Of a stretch of DNA of 64,000 nucleotides, positions 28,837-37,046 are shown in pieces (the first letter of the stretch is position 1; each line of letters begins with the position of its first letter). Below the pieces are notes generated by a model, which ran no database searches, was not told where the DNA came from, and saw only the letters and a list, made by a program, of their open reading frames with translations. The position numbers and the translations under genes were made by a program. This DNA comes from Methanobacterium sp. (GTDB lineage: Archaea; Methanobacteriota; Methanobacteria; Methanobacteriales; Methanobacteriaceae), in the NCBI GenBank assembly GCA_039666455.1, contig JAVSLW010000010.1, positions 1-64,000 of the forward strand, written 5' to 3'.

Positions 28837-29508
28837 TTATGAACTTATTTTTTCAAAATCAAAATCAGGCTTTATAAAACGCGTAGTGTAATTAATAAAA
28901 CTTCCCTCCACATTATCCAAAATAAAACCTGCAGCTTCGCATTGTTTTACGGTGGTTGATTTAAAGGGATAATCAGGATCTGGTAAAAATTCTGTCACTG
29001 CAAGTATACCTTCAGGTTTTAAAACTCTTTTGATTTCTTGAAGTGCTTTTCTTCTATCCTTAACTTCCTGTAAAACTGCAACCATATACACAAGATCAAA
29101 ATAATTGTCTTTAAATGGCATTTTACAAATATCTCCTTCTACCATGAATATATTACTGATATCCCTGTTTTCAAATCGCATTAATTTCATGCGGAGCTGT
29201 TTCAGCATCTCTTCCTGGATATCAAAGGCATATATTTTCCCTTTAGTTCCAACAGCCCTTGCAACATAATTTGTAAATGCTCCACTTCCACATCCTGCCT
29301 CTAAGACATTCATCCCTTCATTAATACCACTTCTTTTAATCAATTTATCTGGAGGCTGAATTATCCTTCGATAATCGCTATCTAAATATTTTCCCATAAA
29401 TGCAGGTATAGGATGAGGATGTATTTTACCTATAATGCTCAGTAAAATCCATAAAAAGATAAAAAAGACAGAAATTAAAGCTATGATAGTTATTAAGGAT
29501 ATTTGCAT
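28837..29508 (-). CDS. Membrane-anchored class I SAM methyltransferase
   Basis: Residues 1-25 are a membrane anchor (LITIIALISVFFIFLWILLSII). After a short linker a ubiE-type methyltransferase core follows: MNVLEAGCGSGAFTNYVARA (motif I), KIYAFDIQEEML (motif II), GDICKMPFKDNYFDLVYMVA (motif III) and RVLKPEGILAVTEF. The final part (CEAAGFILDNVEGSFINYTT) is the usual cap. A lipid or quinone-like membrane substrate is possible but not shown. The N-terminal anchor distinguishes it from soluble family members. Confidence 0.82.
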   Translation of the reverse strand: MQISLITIIALISVFFIFLWILLSIIGKIHPHPIPAFMGKYLDSDYRRIIQPPDKLIKRSGINEGMNVLEAGCGSGAFTNYVARAVGTKGKIYAFDIQEEMLKQLRMKLMRFENRDISNIFMVEGDICKMPFKDNYFDLVYMVAVLQEVKDRRKALQEIKRVLKPEGILAVTEFLPDPDYPFKSTTVKQCEAAGFILDNVEGSFINYTTRFIKPDFDFEKISS

Positions 29509-29623
29509 TATTTCACCTCAAACTGTAAAAATTATTATGGATATTATTAATTATATACAGTTGTTTTTTATTATAAATATTTATTAATGTATGCAGCTGT
29601 TATTATTTCTAATTCTTCTATAA

Positions 29624-29639
29624 CCAAAAATATTTATAG
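29624..29639 (+). promoter_or_regulatory. Probable archaeal promoter (BRE/TATA) of the tRNA gene
   Basis: CCAAAAATATTTATA has a purine-rich BRE followed by a TATA box. With initiation about 25 bases on, it would leave a leader of about 45-50 nt before the tRNA at 29708. It is the best TATA candidate upstream, but distance makes it tentative. Confidence 0.4.
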
Positions 29640-29707
29640 AAAAGAGGGAAAATATAGTTTTTTCCACAAAAATTATTTCAAATTAGATCATCTAGATAAA
29701 ATCTTTT

Positions 29708-29779
29708 AGTCCCTTGGGGTAGTGGCAATCCTGAGAGGCTCTGGACCTTTCGACGGCGGTTCGACTCCGCCAGGGACTA
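29708..29779 (+). tRNA. tRNA-Gln, anticodon CUG
   Basis: A 72-nt cloverleaf. The acceptor stem AGTCCCT/AGGGACT (29708-29714 with 29772-29778) is perfect, and A29779 is the discriminator. The anticodon stem AGAGG/CCTTT holds the loop CTCTGGA with anticodon CTG. The T arm has GGCGG-TTCGACT-CCGCC. CCA is not encoded, as in many archaeal tRNAs. A T-run follows at once. Archaea charge this tRNA with glutamate and then amidate it. Confidence 0.95.
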
Positions 29780-29782
29780 CTC

Positions 29783-29788
29783 TTTTTT
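29783..29788 (+). terminator. U-tract terminator after tRNA-Gln
   Basis: Six T residues begin four bases after the tRNA 3' end. Archaeal RNA polymerase terminates at such T-runs, so this is the likely end of the tRNA transcript. Confidence 0.55.
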
Positions 29789-29820
29789 CAAATAGATCTA
29801 TAAATTCTTTTAATTTATTT

Positions 29821-29847
29821 CCAGCTTTCCAGTGACTTCGAAGCTGG
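29821..29847. repeat. Inverted repeat between tRNA-Gln and the origin
   Basis: CCAGCTT (29821-29827) pairs with AAGCTGG (29841-29847) over a 13-base loop. The purpose is unknown; it could be a stem of a small RNA or a structural element at the origin edge. Confidence 0.35.
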
Positions 29848-29895
29848 TTTTGGATGATTACTGGAAAATACTATCTTTAAACCCGTTGATATCAT

Positions 29896-29979
29896 TTATA
29901 TAATTTGTATTCTATCTTAGGCGTGAAACCTTCAGCGAAACAGTCCTGTTGACCAGGTTATATAATTTGTATTCTATCT
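29896..29979. repeat. Two exact 22-bp direct repeats, 62 bp apart, with a third degenerate copy
   Basis: The 22-bp sequence beginning TTATATAATTTGTATT occurs at 29896-29917 and identically at 29958-29979. A shortened version (CATATAATTGTTCTATCT) lies at 29999-30016. The 40-bp spacer has no repeat. With only two full copies and no cas genes this is not called a CRISPR array. Its position 300-400 bp from the ORB-like elements makes an origin-associated function or a relic repeat possible. Confidence 0.6.
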
Positions 29980-30285
29980 CATGGTTTTTAAAAATTCTCA
30001 TATAATTGTTCTATCTCTGTAACCACGTTTGATTTCCAATTCAAACCTAAAAGGTCTTCAACTACTATCAAAAGGTTTAACATATTTTTTTATGCGCAAG
30101 TCGTTTATTTAATGTCTGTAAAACTAATTTAGATGAGTAGCATGCTACTAATTGTAAACAGCAGAAAAACAGCACCTATCTCTGCTCTGCCAAACTACTT
30201 TACGATTAGGCAGGTGTCCCACTTTTTATCAAAATCTGTAAATACATGCAAACTACTTTATGATGTAATACCATGTTATTATTAA

Positions 30286-30394
30286 TTTTACACTTGAAAT
30301 GCACCTCTCTCTTTGAACATTTATATAGTTTAAAAACAATCTTAATAGGCAGAGGGCATTTCAAGTGTTTCAAGTGTAAATATATTGCAAGTGC
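30286..30394. other. oriC: Probable chromosomal replication origin core with ORB-like elements
   Basis: The 13-mer TTTACACTTGAAA occurs at 30287-30299 and, inverted, at 30368-30380. A further inverted partial copy (ACACTTGAAATG, 30357-30368) is fused to the latter, and a weaker one lies at 30385-30394. Together they bracket an AT-rich segment (30310-30350) that could be the unwinding element and also holds a TATA-like TTATATAGTT. From memory, Methanothermobacter Cdc6-1 binds origin repeats of nearly this sequence upstream of its own gene. Here the orc1/cdc6 gene starts 128 bases downstream. The surrounding 29780-30521 has no protein gene, as expected of an origin. Confidence 0.85.
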
Positions 30395-30397
30395 ATT

Positions 30398-30442
30398 CGA
30401 AATCTCTGATTTTGCATGGTTTCGAAAATCATAGATTTTCGA
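30398..30442. repeat. Twin-hairpin repeat, copy B (in the origin region)
   Basis: CGAAATC-TCT-GATTTTG (30398-30414, imperfect) is followed by the perfect 9-bp stem TCGAAAATC-ATA-GATTTTCGA (30422-30442). The two 3-nt-loop stems with a short CATGGTT spacer match the element at 511-551. Confidence 0.55.
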
Positions 30443-30475
30443 CGGCTACGTGTTTGACGGCTTTGTTTTCGACGG
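30436..30475. repeat. Three tandem repeats with 15-bp period upstream of orc1/cdc6
   Basis: TTTTCGACGG (30436-30445), TGTTTGACGG (30451-30460) and TTTTCGACGG (30466-30475) start exactly 15 bp apart. They lie about 50-85 bases before the orc1/cdc6 start, downstream of the ORB-like elements. They could be a binding array or a slippage product of the adjoining hairpin. Confidence 0.5.
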
Positions 30476-30521
30476 TACCTCTGTCTTCTCAAACATTGAA
30501 GATTATAATAGAGTGGTTTAG

Positions 30522-31670
30522 ATGAATATTTTTGAAGAGCTTGGAGAAAAAAATACTGTTTTTAAATGCAAAAAATTCCTGGATCACAGGTTTTTGCCGG
30601 ATAAATTGCCTCACAGGGAAGAACAAATAAGATCTGTTGCCAAATACTGGATTGAAGCTTTGAATAATGTAACTCCTCCTGATGTAACAATATACGGTAA
30701 AACAGGCACCGGTAAAACTGCAGTTGCAAAATTTGCAAAAAAACAGTTATTACAGGTTGCAAAGAATAAAAACATGAATGTAAGGGTAGAATATGTAAGA
30801 TGCACAGATTACACTACTGAATACCAGGTTATAGCCCATTTATGCCAGCAATTAGGTCAAAATGTTCCTTACAGGGGCTGGACCAAAGCAGAAGTTATTC
30901 GTTCATTTAGAAATCTCTTTAAAAAAAATGTTTTTGGAAAAGATCTGATTTTAATCATTCTCCTTGATGAAATTGATATACTGCTTAAAAATGATGGCGA
31001 TGGATTGCTTTACACCCTCACAAGGACTGACAATGTTGCCATTGCCTCCATAAGTAACTATGTTGAATTTAAAAAGTTCATAAAACCACGTGTGAAAAGT
31101 AGTTTACGAGATAGAGAAATTGTGTTCCCCCCATACAACGCACAACAACTGGTAGATATTTTAGAAGAAAGAGCTGAAATGTCTTTTAGAGAAAATGTGG
31201 TAAGTGATGATGTAATTCCACTTTGTGCAGCTCTAGCAGCAAAAGAAGAGGGTGATGCAAGATATGCACTTGATCTTCTCCGGACATCTGGTGAACTTGC
31301 AGATGAAAAGGGCTCAGAAATTATTCATGAAGAATATGTAAGAGAAGCAAAGGACTATATTGAACATAACAAAGTTACAGATATTATAATGACCCTTCCA
31401 AGCCAGCAGCAGAAAGTACTGGAGTCACTACTTTATCTAACCAGGCGAAAAGAAGAAATAACATCCGGAAGGCTATATGAAGTTTATAAGGAATTTTCCA
31501 AAGGGGATTCTGTATCTTATAGGCGTATATTTGATTTTATAAATGAATTAGAAATGCTTGGACTTATTTCAACTAAAACCGTTTCCAGAGGTAGGGGGAA
31601 GGGCAGGACAAATATAATTGACTTACAATGTGAACTCAATCTTCTTGAGGATGCTATGTGGAATGCATGA
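30522..31670 (+). CDS. cdc6: Orc1/Cdc6 replication initiator
   Basis: A 382-residue AAA+ initiator. Walker A is IYGKTGTGKTAVAKF, Walker B is LILIILLDEIDILLK, sensor 1 is VAIASISNYVEF and the lid with sensor 2 includes EEGDARYALDLLRTSGELAD. The C-terminal winged helix (SLLYLTRRKEEITSGRLYEVY, ELEMLGLISTKTVSRGRGKGR) binds origin DNA. The sequence HRFLPDKLPHREEQI is the typical start of archaeal Cdc6. It lies beside 13-bp ORB-like elements, so it is the likely cognate initiator and may also load MCM. It converges on pyrB. Confidence 0.96.
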   Translation: MNIFEELGEKNTVFKCKKFLDHRFLPDKLPHREEQIRSVAKYWIEALNNVTPPDVTIYGKTGTGKTAVAKFAKKQLLQVAKNKNMNVRVEYVRCTDYTTEYQVIAHLCQQLGQNVPYRGWTKAEVIRSFRNLFKKNVFGKDLILIILLDEIDILLKNDGDGLLYTLTRTDNVAIASISNYVEFKKFIKPRVKSSLRDREIVFPPYNAQQLVDILEERAEMSFRENVVSDDVIPLCAALAAKEEGDARYALDLLRTSGELADEKGSEIIHEEYVREAKDYIEHNKVTDIIMTLPSQQQKVLESLLYLTRRKEEITSGRLYEVYKEFSKGDSVSYRRIFDFINELEMLGLISTKTVSRGRGKGRTNIIDLQCELNLLEDAMWNA

Positions 31671-31697
31671 TTCCCTCAAAATTGTTATTTCCCCGAC

Positions 31698-31737
31698 CGA
31701 AAACAAGTTTTCGAGGGCCCCAAAATCTTAGATTTTG
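31698..31737. repeat. Twin-hairpin repeat, copy C, between convergent cdc6 and pyrB
   Basis: CGAAAAC-AA-GTTTTCG (31698-31713), then AGGGCCC, then CAAAATC-TTA-GATTTTG (31721-31737). The right stem includes the pyrB stop codon and its last two sense codons. Lying between convergent stops, it could serve as a bidirectional RNA 3'-end structure, but its sequence matches a dispersed element also found inside hef. Confidence 0.6.
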
Positions 31738-32642
31738 ATGGCTTTCAATAGAGCCATCCTAACAGGTACTCCATAAAAGGCTTGCTCAAAATATTTTCCA
31801 TGCTTGCTATTATCCACATCATGGGCTATTTCATCAACCCTCGGTAAAGGATGCATTACAATGGTATTACTATCTTTTAAAAGATTATAATCAATTGTAT
31901 AGCTCCCTTTAATTTTTGAATATTCTGCAGGGTCAGGGAATCTTTCTTTCTGGATTCTTGTTACATAAAGAACGTCTGTTTTGTCCAGCACATCGTGGAT
32001 ATTATCAGTCTCATATACCTCAACACCACTTTTTCCAAGGTCATGAAGTATTTCAGGAGGCATTTTAAGCTCTTTTGGAGATACAAAGCTCACATCAACG
32101 TTAAACATTGCCAGTGCATATGCCAATGAATGTACAGTTCTTCCATATTTAAGATCTCCTACAAGGGCAATGTGCAGATCATCAATTTTTCCAAGAACTC
32201 GTTTCATTGTATAAAGATCGAGTAAAGTTTGGGTTGGATGTTGTCCCGCACCATCTCCAGCGTTTATCACAGGAACATCAGCAATATTAGCTGCATAACG
32301 CGCTGTTCCTTCCATATTATGTCTTATAACAAGAGCATCTGAATATTTTCCTACTATTTTAACTGTATCATTTAAATTTTCTCCCTTGGTAGCTGAACTT
32401 GTCCCGGCTTCTGAAAATCCAATGGTACTTCCTCCAAGTCTTTTCATTGCAGCTTCAAAGGATAAACGTGTCCTGGTTGATGGTTCGTAAAAAAGCATTC
32501 CCAGAAGCTTTCCAGATAAAATATTGGATTTTTTTTCTGATCTGGCAATGGGTTCCATCTTTTCAGATATTTTAAGGATGTATTCTATATCTTTTTTGCT
32601 AAGGTCCCTTATTGAAATAATATTTTTTTGACTGAAGCTCAT
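31728..32642 (-). CDS. pyrB: Aspartate carbamoyltransferase catalytic subunit
   Basis: PyrB joins carbamoyl phosphate and aspartate in pyrimidine synthesis. The 304-residue protein carries the carbamoyl-phosphate motif FYEPSTRTRLSFEAAMKRLG, the GDGAGQHPTQTLLDLYT loop with catalytic residues, ALVGDLKYGRTVHSLAYAL and the aspartate-binding VMHPLPRVDEI. The regulatory subunit gene pyrI is not adjacent. The stop lies inside a dispersed hairpin element. The 720-bp region upstream holds both its promoter and the operator cluster of the divergent transporter. Confidence 0.96.
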   Translation of the reverse strand: MSFSQKNIISIRDLSKKDIEYILKISEKMEPIARSEKKSNILSGKLLGMLFYEPSTRTRLSFEAAMKRLGGSTIGFSEAGTSSATKGENLNDTVKIVGKYSDALVIRHNMEGTARYAANIADVPVINAGDGAGQHPTQTLLDLYTMKRVLGKIDDLHIALVGDLKYGRTVHSLAYALAMFNVDVSFVSPKELKMPPEILHDLGKSGVEVYETDNIHDVLDKTDVLYVTRIQKERFPDPAEYSKIKGSYTIDYNLLKDSNTIVMHPLPRVDEIAHDVDNSKHGKYFEQAFYGVPVRMALLKAIKI

Positions 32643-33362
32643 GAATACACCACTTGATGAATTAGATCATGTTTACCTGTAAATTTACATGAACAGATTA
32701 AGTTAATAATTGTTTAATTTTAATTTACTATTTTATTTATTATCTTTCTCTAAATTTATAAATCCATCGTTTGTTCAATTGCATGCATTTTATGTTTTAA
32801 ATTCACTAATCTGTTACTGAAAGTCCTTTTTTTTATTAAATAAATAATGCAGATTTGAATTGCAAGACAGTTATTACAGTTAACAACTATTTATTGCTTT
32901 AGGGGATGTAATTTACTTTACATATTGTACACAAGCTTTTATTACAGTTATATATTATATTTGATTAGTATTATATTCATAAATATCTTTCCGTTACAAT
33001 TTATTTGTATTCTACAGCTTTTTATGTGTACATTGATATATATAATCTATTATATAATCTATTAAGTAATACTATTTTGTATAATTGGTTTGATTTAGTA
33101 ATAACAGGTTATAAACTGGTTTAAGGTAATACTGGCTTATAAAAGTGCTTTAATTTTGTAATACAATTATATAGAAAATTATTTATAGTAAAATCACCTT
33201 ATTACAGCTTATCTTAAGTTTACTTTAAATAGTATTACCTAAAGGCGTTTTTAGCCAAATAAATATTATTGAAATAGACTTATTTTTACTAATAATGTCT
33301 TTTTTAAAAATACTATACAAATAACTTAAGTTTATCCTAAAATAAGTAAGGAGGCGTTTTAA
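32643..33362. other. Long divergent regulatory region between pyrB and the ABC transporter
   Basis: This 720-bp AT-rich region has no open frame of note. Its right half holds many short GTAATAC/GTATTAC-type motifs (listed separately). The left part carries TTATTACAGTTA copies at 32872 and 32940 and presumably the pyrB promoter. Confidence 0.5.
32872..33238. promoter_or_regulatory. Cluster of GTAATAC-like operator half-sites
   Basis: The motif GTAATAC/GTAATAA appears on the plus strand at 33066, 33098, 33126 and 33158 (steps of 32, 28 and 32 bp). It appears on the minus strand at 33199 (TTATTAC) and 33232 (GTATTAC), and in TTATTACAGTTA at 32872 and 32940. Spacing near three helical turns and the position 125-490 bases before the transporter suggest a multi-site operator. 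Given the cargo, a nickel sensor such as NikR is a candidate; that is inference. Confidence 0.5.
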
Positions 33363-34982
33363 ATTAAGAAAAATCAGCAATATTTAATTATAGGATTAGT
33401 AGTTGCAATTTTGATAGTTTTTGCTGCAGCTTTACCATTTAGCTCGACTTCTAGAGCTGCCGATGAATTAGTAGCAGCTGTAGGAACACATGGCGGAGAG
33501 CCTGAAGCTGGTTTTGACCCCATTAACGGATGGGCAGACGGAACAGAACCACTCATTCAAAGTACTCTTTTTAAAAGAGATAATACATCTCTTGTCAACG
33601 ATTTAGCCACAAACTATTCTGTTAGTAGCGGTGGATTGACATGGACAGTTAAAATAAGAGATGATGTCAAATTCACCGATGGAGTACCTTTAACTGCAAA
33701 AGATGTTGCATTTACATTTAATAAAACAGCTAATGGCAGTAGTGGAATGGATTTATCAATGATAGAAAGCATTAAAGCTTTGGATAACACTACAATCCAG
33801 TTTAAATTAAATGATCCTCAATCAACTTTTATTTATAAACTTGCAGGGCTGGGTATTGTCCCTGAACATGCTTACAACAATGAGACTTATGGTCAAAAGC
33901 CTGTAGGTTCTGGCCCATATAAATTTGTACAGTGGGATAAAGGCCAGCAGTTAATACTTGAAAGAAACGATGAATACTACGGTAAAAAACCATATTTTAA
34001 AAAGATAACCATTCTGTTTATGGAAGAAGACGCTGCTTTCGCTGCAGCTAGATCAGGACGGGTTGATATAGCTGAAATCCCTGTTTCACTTGCCAATCAA
34101 ACAGTAAATGGTATGAAAATAATATCTCTTGATTCTATTGATGCTCGAGGGATCAGTTTCCCAATGCAGCCAGATGTGGGTAAAAAAACTGAAGATAACT
34201 ATACAATTGGAAATAATGTGACCTCTGATGCTGCAATCAGAAAAGCATTGAATGTGGGGATTGAAAGACAGGTATTAATTGATGGCGCCTTAAACGGACA
34301 GGGAACTGAAGAATTCACTGGTGTAGACAGGTTACCCTTTGGAAATAAAGAGGCTACTTTTGAAGACGGAAATACAGATGAAGCCAAGAAAATTCTGTCT
34401 TCAGGAGGCTGGAAAGACACTGATGGTGATGGTATCTTAGAAAAAAATGGATTAAAAGCAGAATTTACTCTTACGTATCCATCTAATGACCAAACAAGAC
34501 AAGCATTAGCTGTTTCAGTAGCTGAACAGGCAGGAAAGATTGGTATAAAAATAAACGTTGAAGGTAAAAGCTGGGATGAGATTGATGTATCAGCCTACTC
34601 AACCCCTAATGTTTGGGGTTACGGATCTATAGATCCAACTGATATGTATTTAAGATACTATAGCGTTCGTTCAGGAAGCGGAGAATGGAGTAAATACAAC
34701 AATGTAATATTCTACAACAACTCTGCTGTGGATAATAATTTAAGAAAGGCTATGACATCTTTTAATCAAAATACCAGTAACAAATACTGGGGAGCGGCTG
34801 CATGGGATGGGACAACAGGATATTCCCAAAAAGGCGATGCTGCATGGTTGTGGATAGCGACTCTTAAGTACGTCTACATCGTGGATGATAGTTTAGATAT
34901 TGGAACTCCTGGGCTCCAGCCCCACGGTGCAGATATCTTTAACAATATCTATGAGTGGAAACGTACCCATCAAAATAGCTAA
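33363..34982 (+). CDS. Family 5 ABC transporter substrate-binding protein (nickel/peptide type), ATT start
   Basis: A secreted solute receptor. The signal peptide reads (M)KKNQQYLIIGLVVAILIV then FAAALPFSSTSRAADELV, followed by GFDPINGW and the SBP_bac_5 hallmarks FTDGVPLTAKDVAFTFN and PVGSGPYKFVQWDKGQQLIL. There is no lipobox cysteine. An in-frame stop (33360-33362) precedes codon ATT 33363, and a perfect AAGGAGG (33348-33354) lies 8 bases before it; no ATG, GTG or TTG gives a complete signal peptide. Translation therefore seems to begin at ATT. Nickel is the likely cargo in a methanogen, but dipeptides are possible. It heads a five-gene operon. Confidence 0.88.
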   Translation: MKKNQQYLIIGLVVAILIVFAAALPFSSTSRAADELVAAVGTHGGEPEAGFDPINGWADGTEPLIQSTLFKRDNTSLVNDLATNYSVSSGGLTWTVKIRDDVKFTDGVPLTAKDVAFTFNKTANGSSGMDLSMIESIKALDNTTIQFKLNDPQSTFIYKLAGLGIVPEHAYNNETYGQKPVGSGPYKFVQWDKGQQLILERNDEYYGKKPYFKKITILFMEEDAAFAAARSGRVDIAEIPVSLANQTVNGMKIISLDSIDARGISFPMQPDVGKKTEDNYTIGNNVTSDAAIRKALNVGIERQVLIDGALNGQGTEEFTGVDRLPFGNKEATFEDGNTDEAKKILSSGGWKDTDGDGILEKNGLKAEFTLTYPSNDQTRQALAVSVAEQAGKIGIKINVEGKSWDEIDVSAYSTPNVWGYGSIDPTDMYLRYYSVRSGSGEWSKYNNVIFYNNSAVDNNLRKAMTSFNQNTSNKYWGAAAWDGTTGYSQKGDAAWLWIATLKYVYIVDDSLDIGTPGLQPHGADIFNNIYEWKRTHQNS

Positions 34983-35113
34983 TCAGCTAAAATAGATAAA
35001 AAAAGGCGGAATTTGTTTATAAGAACATATGAGTAAAACACGAGAAATATAAAAATTTTTCAGTGTTTACTTCTTTATTTTTTAAGTAAAGCCACTGGAT
35101 GGAGGAAAATACA

Positions 35114-36130
35114 GTGAAACATGAAAAATTATTGAGATTTACCCGGCGTGAGAAATTACTAGGCTTTGCTGGGAAAAAGACCCTTAAATTAATAAGCCTT
35201 TTAATTGGGGTCTGTCTTGCCAGTTTCTGGCTTGTTGAACAGTCTCCAGTAGACCCAGTTAGGGCATATATTGGGGAAATGTCAGTAACTCCGGAAAAAC
35301 AAGCCCAACTTGAAGAATACTGGGGCGTTAATAAACCTCCACAGGAAAAATTCTTAAACTGGGCTGGAAATATTCTAAAAGGAGATTTTGGAATTTCATT
35401 GATTTATAGAATTCCAGTTATTGATGTGATTAAAGAAAGATTTACAGCATCATTGATTCTTATGGCGACTTCCTGGCTAATTTCAGGAATTTTAGGTTTT
35501 ATCCTGGGAATAATAGCAGGGATGAGAAAAGGAACGTGGATAGATAAAGTGATAAAAACTTATTGCTACACTTTAGCCGCCACTCCGACGTTCTGGCTGG
35601 CGTTGATTTTTTTAATGGTATTTTCAGTGTATTTAGGGTGGTTCCCCATAGGATTAAGCGTACCTATAGGTGTTACAGCAGGTAATGTGACCTTTTTGGA
35701 CTGGCTGCATCATTTAATTCTCCCTGCACTAACTTTAAGTTTACTTGGAGTTGCCAAAATTGCAATGTTCACCCGGGAAAAGTTAACAGAAGTTCTATCA
35801 AGTGATTACGTATTATTTGCAAATGCAAGAGGTGAAAAAGGATTGAATCTTGTACTGCGACATGGAATTAGAAATGTTGCACTTCCAGCAGTTACATTAC
35901 AGTTTTTAGGGTTCAGTGAATTGTTTGGAGGGGCAGTTCTGGTTGAACAGGTATTTTCATATCCTGGAATTGGACAGGCCGCGGTAGAAGCTGGATTAAG
36001 ATCCGATGTACCTCTACTTTTAGGAATAGTCCTCGTAAGTGCCTTATTTGTCTTCTTTGGAAATACGATAGCAGATGTTATATATGAATTCGTTGATCCA
36101 AGGATAAAACAGGAGGAGGCAGCGTCATGA
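35114..36130 (+). CDS. ABC transporter permease (NikB/DppB type)
   Basis: The first membrane subunit of the transporter, about 338 residues with six helices. It has SPVDPVRAYIGEMSVTPEKQ with YWGVNKPPQEKFLNWAGNIL near the N-terminus, the family pattern of the B permease. The coupling EAA-like loop is YVLFANARGEKGLNLVLRHG with the conserved G, and VLVEQVFSYPGIGQAAVEAG closes it. GTG 35114 is preferred because GGAGG sits 8 bases upstream and would overlap the ATG at 35099. The end overlaps the next permease by 4 bases (ATGA). Confidence 0.9.
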   Translation: MKHEKLLRFTRREKLLGFAGKKTLKLISLLIGVCLASFWLVEQSPVDPVRAYIGEMSVTPEKQAQLEEYWGVNKPPQEKFLNWAGNILKGDFGISLIYRIPVIDVIKERFTASLILMATSWLISGILGFILGIIAGMRKGTWIDKVIKTYCYTLAATPTFWLALIFLMVFSVYLGWFPIGLSVPIGVTAGNVTFLDWLHHLILPALTLSLLGVAKIAMFTREKLTEVLSSDYVLFANARGEKGLNLVLRHGIRNVALPAVTLQFLGFSELFGGAVLVEQVFSYPGIGQAAVEAGLRSDVPLLLGIVLVSALFVFFGNTIADVIYEFVDPRIKQEEAAS

Positions 36131-36981
36131 ATACTACAGCAACGTTGAAAAAGGGATTATTTGGAGGGCTGAATTTAAGACAAAAGACCCTTTTAATAAT
36201 AGGTTTTATGTCGCTTTTACTGCTTGCAATTGTGATTTCTAGCCTGGTTTTAGGTGGCGAATCATTACCCACTAATTTCGGCTCTAAAAATCTTGCCCCT
36301 TCTCTGGAACATCCATTTGGAACAGATTGGATGGGGAGAAACATGTTCATAAGAACTCTGGAAGGGCTTGGCCTAAGTATAATGAGTGGAACTGTTGCTT
36401 CCATATTCAGTACAATACTGGCTATAATTTTAGGGCTACTTTCAAGCGTAGGGAAGAAAACAGATTCTTTTGTATCCTGGCTGGTAGATCTGTTTCTTTC
36501 AATTCCTCATCTCCTTTTAATAATCCTTATTTCTATTGGATTAGGGGGAGGGGCAATAGGAGTTATTGCTGGAGTTGCATTAACCCACTGGACAAGCCTA
36601 ACAAGGGTTGTAAGGGCAGAAATTAAGCAGCTTAAAACCCAGGAATATATTCATATATCCAGAAATCTTGGCAGGTCCAAATGGTGGATAGCTACAAAAC
36701 ACATATTTCCTCACTTAATTCCCCAGATACTACTTGGAACCATTTTAATGTTTCCACACGCAATTTTACACGAAGCTTCAGTCACATTTTTAGGTTTTGG
36801 GCTTTCACCCCACGAACCAGCAATCGGTATAATTTTATCAGAGTCCATGAAGTACCTGTCGGCAGGATACTGGTGGCTTGCATTCTTCCCTGGATTAGCG
36901 CTACTAATTGTAGTCCTGGTGTTTGATATGATAGGAGATAATTTAGGAAAGCTGATGGATCCAAAAAGCGCTCATGAATGA
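36127..36981 (+). CDS. ABC transporter permease (NikC/DppC type)
   Basis: The second permease, 284 residues and five to six helices. HPFGTDWMGRNMFIRTLEGL is the typical DppC/NikC periplasmic start, SIPHLLLIILISIGLGGGAIG the core helix, and EYIHISRNLGRSKWWIATKH the ATPase-coupling loop. It ends with GDNLGKLMDPKS, close to the family's usual G-xL-D-LDPR end. The ATG overlaps the stop of the preceding gene, so the two are translationally coupled. Confidence 0.9.
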   Translation: MNTTATLKKGLFGGLNLRQKTLLIIGFMSLLLLAIVISSLVLGGESLPTNFGSKNLAPSLEHPFGTDWMGRNMFIRTLEGLGLSIMSGTVASIFSTILAIILGLLSSVGKKTDSFVSWLVDLFLSIPHLLLIILISIGLGGGAIGVIAGVALTHWTSLTRVVRAEIKQLKTQEYIHISRNLGRSKWWIATKHIFPHLIPQILLGTILMFPHAILHEASVTFLGFGLSPHEPAIGIILSESMKYLSAGYWWLAFFPGLALLIVVLVFDMIGDNLGKLMDPKSAHE

Positions 36982-37046
36982 ATAAAATATTTGGGACCCT
37001 TGTATAATTCAAATAGCTGTAAAATTTTGGTTAAAAGGTGTGAAAT

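Noticed and set aside
29896..30016. Possible mini CRISPR array
   Set aside because: Only two exact 22-bp copies and one degenerate one, spacers are not alike in length to a normal array, and there are no cas genes in the window.
31698..31737. Ordinary terminator for convergent cdc6 and pyrB
   Set aside because: It may act as one, but its two-stem design and GGCCCC joint recur inside hef, so it was recorded as a copy of a dispersed element instead.
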